The position numbers were made by a program, and so were the translations under genes. Shown piece by piece: positions 4,892 to 6,558 of a stretch of 6,558 bases of DNA; the first letter of the stretch is position 1; the number at the start of each line of letters is the position of its first letter. Source of the stretch: Planctomycetaceae bacterium (GTDB lineage Bacteria > Planctomycetota > Planctomycetia > Pirellulales > Pirellulaceae); NCBI GenBank assembly GCA_007133715.1, contig SLMF01000540.1, positions 1 through 6,558 of the forward strand, read 5' to 3'. The notes beneath the pieces are model-generated. The model was not told the DNA's origin, did no database searches, and saw nothing but the letters and a program-made list of their open reading frames with translations.

Positions 4892-5928
4892 GCGATTCCC
4901 TTCGCCAATTCGGCTACCTCGACCGAATTCGCCTCGTCCGTGGGGATCGGCTGGCCAACTCGCGTAAAGATCTCGGCTAAAGCCTCCTCTAACGGCGGAT
5001 CCTCGACGGCCACATCCTCCACCTCACGCGTCGCCAGAATCGATGCCAGTACCCGCGGCACCTCGCCCCGCACAATCCGCAGCTTGACTCGCGGGGGCTG
5101 AACCTCCACGACCTCGCCAAACGCCTGCCACCCGTCCAACCGCTCGGTCTCCGATAACTGCAGGGTGACAATCTTGCTGCCGCTGAACGCGTCTCGAATC
5201 CCGTCCAGCGAGCCATCGTACTGCACGCCGCCCCGAGCGATGATGACCACGCGGCGGCACAAAGCGGCTACATCCTTCATGTAATGGCTGGTCAAAAGTA
5301 TGGTGACCTGCCGCTCCACTTGATAGTGCTTCAAAAACTGCTGGATGCGGTGCTGGGCCACCACATCCAATCCGATCGTGGGTTCATCCAAGAACAAGAC
5401 CTCGGGCGAATGCAACAGGGCCGCGATCAACTCCATCTTCATCCGCTCGCCCAACGACAACTCTCGCACCGGCTGAGACATCAGACTCCCCACCCCGAGC
5501 ATCTCGGCCAACTCGTCGCGGGTGCGGCGAAATACGTCCGGGGCCAAACGGTATATCTGCTGGTGTAAACGAAACGACTCCTGCGCCGGCAGATCCCACC
5601 ACAACTGGTTCTTCTGACCCATGACCAAGGCAAACCGGCGACGATAGGCGTTCTCCCGCTTCCAGGGCACGTAGCCCAGCACGCGAGCCGACCCGGAAGT
5701 AGGGTGGATCACACCGGACAACAGCTTCAACGTGGTCGTCTTGCCCGCCCCGTTCGGACCCAAAAACGCCACAAACTCGCCCTGCTCGACCTCTAAATCA
5801 ATCCCCCGTACGGCCTGAACATACCGGTACCGCCGGCGGAATAGGCCACGCAACGATGCCAGCAGGCCCTCCTGCTTCTGATACACGCGAAATGACTTCG
5901 CCAATTCTCTCAGTTCAATAATCGCCAT
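4888..5928 (-). CDS. ABC transporter ATP-binding protein (COG4586, NatA-like exporter ATPase)
   Basis: The protein has 346 residues. All nucleotide-binding motifs are present: Walker A GPNGAGKTT (57-65), Q-loop GQKNQLWWDLP (104-114), signature LSLGERMK (157-164), Walker B VLFLDEPTIGLD (177-188) and the switch His215 in LLTSHYMKD. The N-terminal extension (FRVYQKQEGLLASLRGLFRR), the LWWDLP stretch and DEPTIGLDVVAQ are typical of the COG4586 exporters, as is the LSLGx form of the signature. Residues about 250-346 form a C-terminal domain rich in beta strands, seen in many NatA/CcmA-like ATPases. It powers the permease encoded immediately downstream, with which it overlaps by four bases. It starts 12 bases after rimO with a weak GAAGCAG upstream, so it is probably part of the rimO transcript. 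The substrate is not known; export of a drug, lipid or polysaccharide component is possible but not shown by the sequence. Confidence 0.94.
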   Translation of the reverse strand: MAIIELRELAKSFRVYQKQEGLLASLRGLFRRRYRYVQAVRGIDLEVEQGEFVAFLGPNGAGKTTTLKLLSGVIHPTSGSARVLGYVPWKRENAYRRRFALVMGQKNQLWWDLPAQESFRLHQQIYRLAPDVFRRTRDELAEMLGVGSLMSQPVRELSLGERMKMELIAALLHSPEVLFLDEPTIGLDVVAQHRIQQFLKHYQVERQVTILLTSHYMKDVAALCRRVVIIARGGVQYDGSLDGIRDAFSGSKIVTLQLSETERLDGWQAFGEVVEVQPPRVKLRIVRGEVPRVLASILATREVEDVAVEDPPLEEALAEIFTRVGQPIPTDEANSVEVAELAKGIA

Positions 5929-5940
5929 CGGTTCGCTGCT

Positions 5941-6558
5941 TCATATGGGTTCCCCAACCGCGACCCCGATCAGGTCGTAATCCCGCCACGCGACGATCTC
6001 GCAGGGTACCATATCGCCCGCGCACAGCGGATCTTCCCCACCCGTCACATACACGGCCGCATCGACGTCCGGGGCGTCCGCCTCCGAACGACCCACCCAT
6101 ACGTTCGGCTCCTCGGGCACCGGCCAATCCAAAATCACTTGACGCACCCGGCCCACCTGACCGGCATTCCAAGAAAAAGCGATCTCCTGCTGCACCGCCA
6201 TCAACCGCTCACGACGCTCCTGCCGAACCGGTTCCGGCAGGTGCCCTTTCATCCGATCCGACGCCGTGCCCGACTCGCGCGAATAAGCAAATACCCCCAA
6301 ACGGTGGAATCGCTGCTGCTGTACAAATTCCAGCAACTCCTCGAACTGTGCTTCCGTCTCGCCCGGGAATCCCACCAACATCGTGGTACGCAACGTCAAA
6401 TCGGGAATCCGGGCACGCAGCTGGGCCAGCAACGCCTCCGTGTCGCGCCGCGTCACCTGACGGCCCATCCGCCGCAGGACCGTGTCGTTGATGTGCTGCA
6501 GCGGCATATCCAAATACGGCAGGATCTTGTCCGAGTTCGCCAACGTCGCGATCAACGA
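5941..6558 (-). CDS. rimO: Ribosomal protein S12 methylthiotransferase RimO, C-terminal part (cut by window edge)
   Basis: The last 205 codons are in the window; the start and the radical-SAM cysteine motif lie beyond the right edge, so roughly 45% of a typical 440-residue protein is seen. The segment ILPYLDMPLQHINDTVLRRMGR is strongly conserved in RimO, followed by LRTTMLVGFPGETEAQFEELLEFV, FHRLGVFAYSRESGT and a helical ERRERLMAVQQEIAF. The final 70 residues form a TRAM domain (from about VGRVRQVIL to DYDLIGVAV), which helps bind the target. RimO attaches a methylthio group to a conserved aspartate of ribosomal protein S12, using two iron-sulfur clusters and S-adenosylmethionine. The PLQHIND and LVGFPGET wording favours RimO over its tRNA-modifying relative MiaB, though the N-terminal part would settle this. 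The ATPase gene begins 12 bases after its stop, suggesting co-transcription. Confidence 0.92.
   Translation of the reverse strand, partial: SLIATLANSDKILPYLDMPLQHINDTVLRRMGRQVTRRDTEALLAQLRARIPDLTLRTTMLVGFPGETEAQFEELLEFVQQQRFHRLGVFAYSRESGTASDRMKGHLPEPVRQERRERLMAVQQEIAFSWNAGQVGRVRQVILDWPVPEEPNVWVGRSEADAPDVDAAVYVTGGEDPLCAGDMVPCEIVAWRDYDLIGVAVGEPI

Overview
The window reads as ordinary chromosomal DNA of a GC-rich bacterium. I suspect a member of the Planctomycetota (Pirellulales-like), from the character of the proteins: a groES with no groEL beside it, a Cmk with divergent loop motifs, and codon choice rich in GAA, TTG and CGC. That placement is inference. I see no insertion sequence, integrase, CRISPR array, tRNA, rRNA or other sign of a mobile island. 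Eight of the nine genes lie on the minus strand, so the window is best read from right to left.

Right block (6558 to 4058, minus strand): the C-terminal part of rimO (ribosomal protein S12 methylthiotransferase), then 12 bases later an ABC transporter ATPase, whose stop codon overlaps the start of an ABC-2 type permease by four bases (ATGA). This looks like one transcript with translational coupling. The ATPase and permease belong to the NatA-like exporter group COG4586/COG4587, which usually carries a second permease (COG3694); none is present here. The only plus-strand gene (3356-4045) meets the permease tail to tail with 12 bases between the stops. It encodes an acidic/basic coiled-coil protein of unknown function.

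Middle (2930-3355): a divergent non-coding region of about 426 bases between groES and the coiled-coil gene. It holds several inverted repeats and a pair of direct repeats, and must contain the control regions of both genes. I found neither a CIRCE operator nor a convincing sigma-70 promoter.

Left block (2929 to 380, minus strand): groES, cmk, plsC and scpA in one direction with gaps of 75, 15 and 63 bases, a plausible housekeeping operon (chaperonin cofactor, CMP kinase, phosphatidic acid synthesis, chromosome condensation). A GC-rich hairpin followed by five T residues (minus strand, 276-250) probably ends it. Below it is the start of gap (glyceraldehyde-3-phosphate dehydrogenase), with a good ribosome binding site, running off the left edge.

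No candidate for a new defence, mobile or biosynthetic system was found. The points most worth a second look are the coiled-coil protein with its 60-residue internal spacing and repeat-rich upstream region, the one-permease exporter, and the orphan groES at the head of a cmk-plsC-scpA operon.
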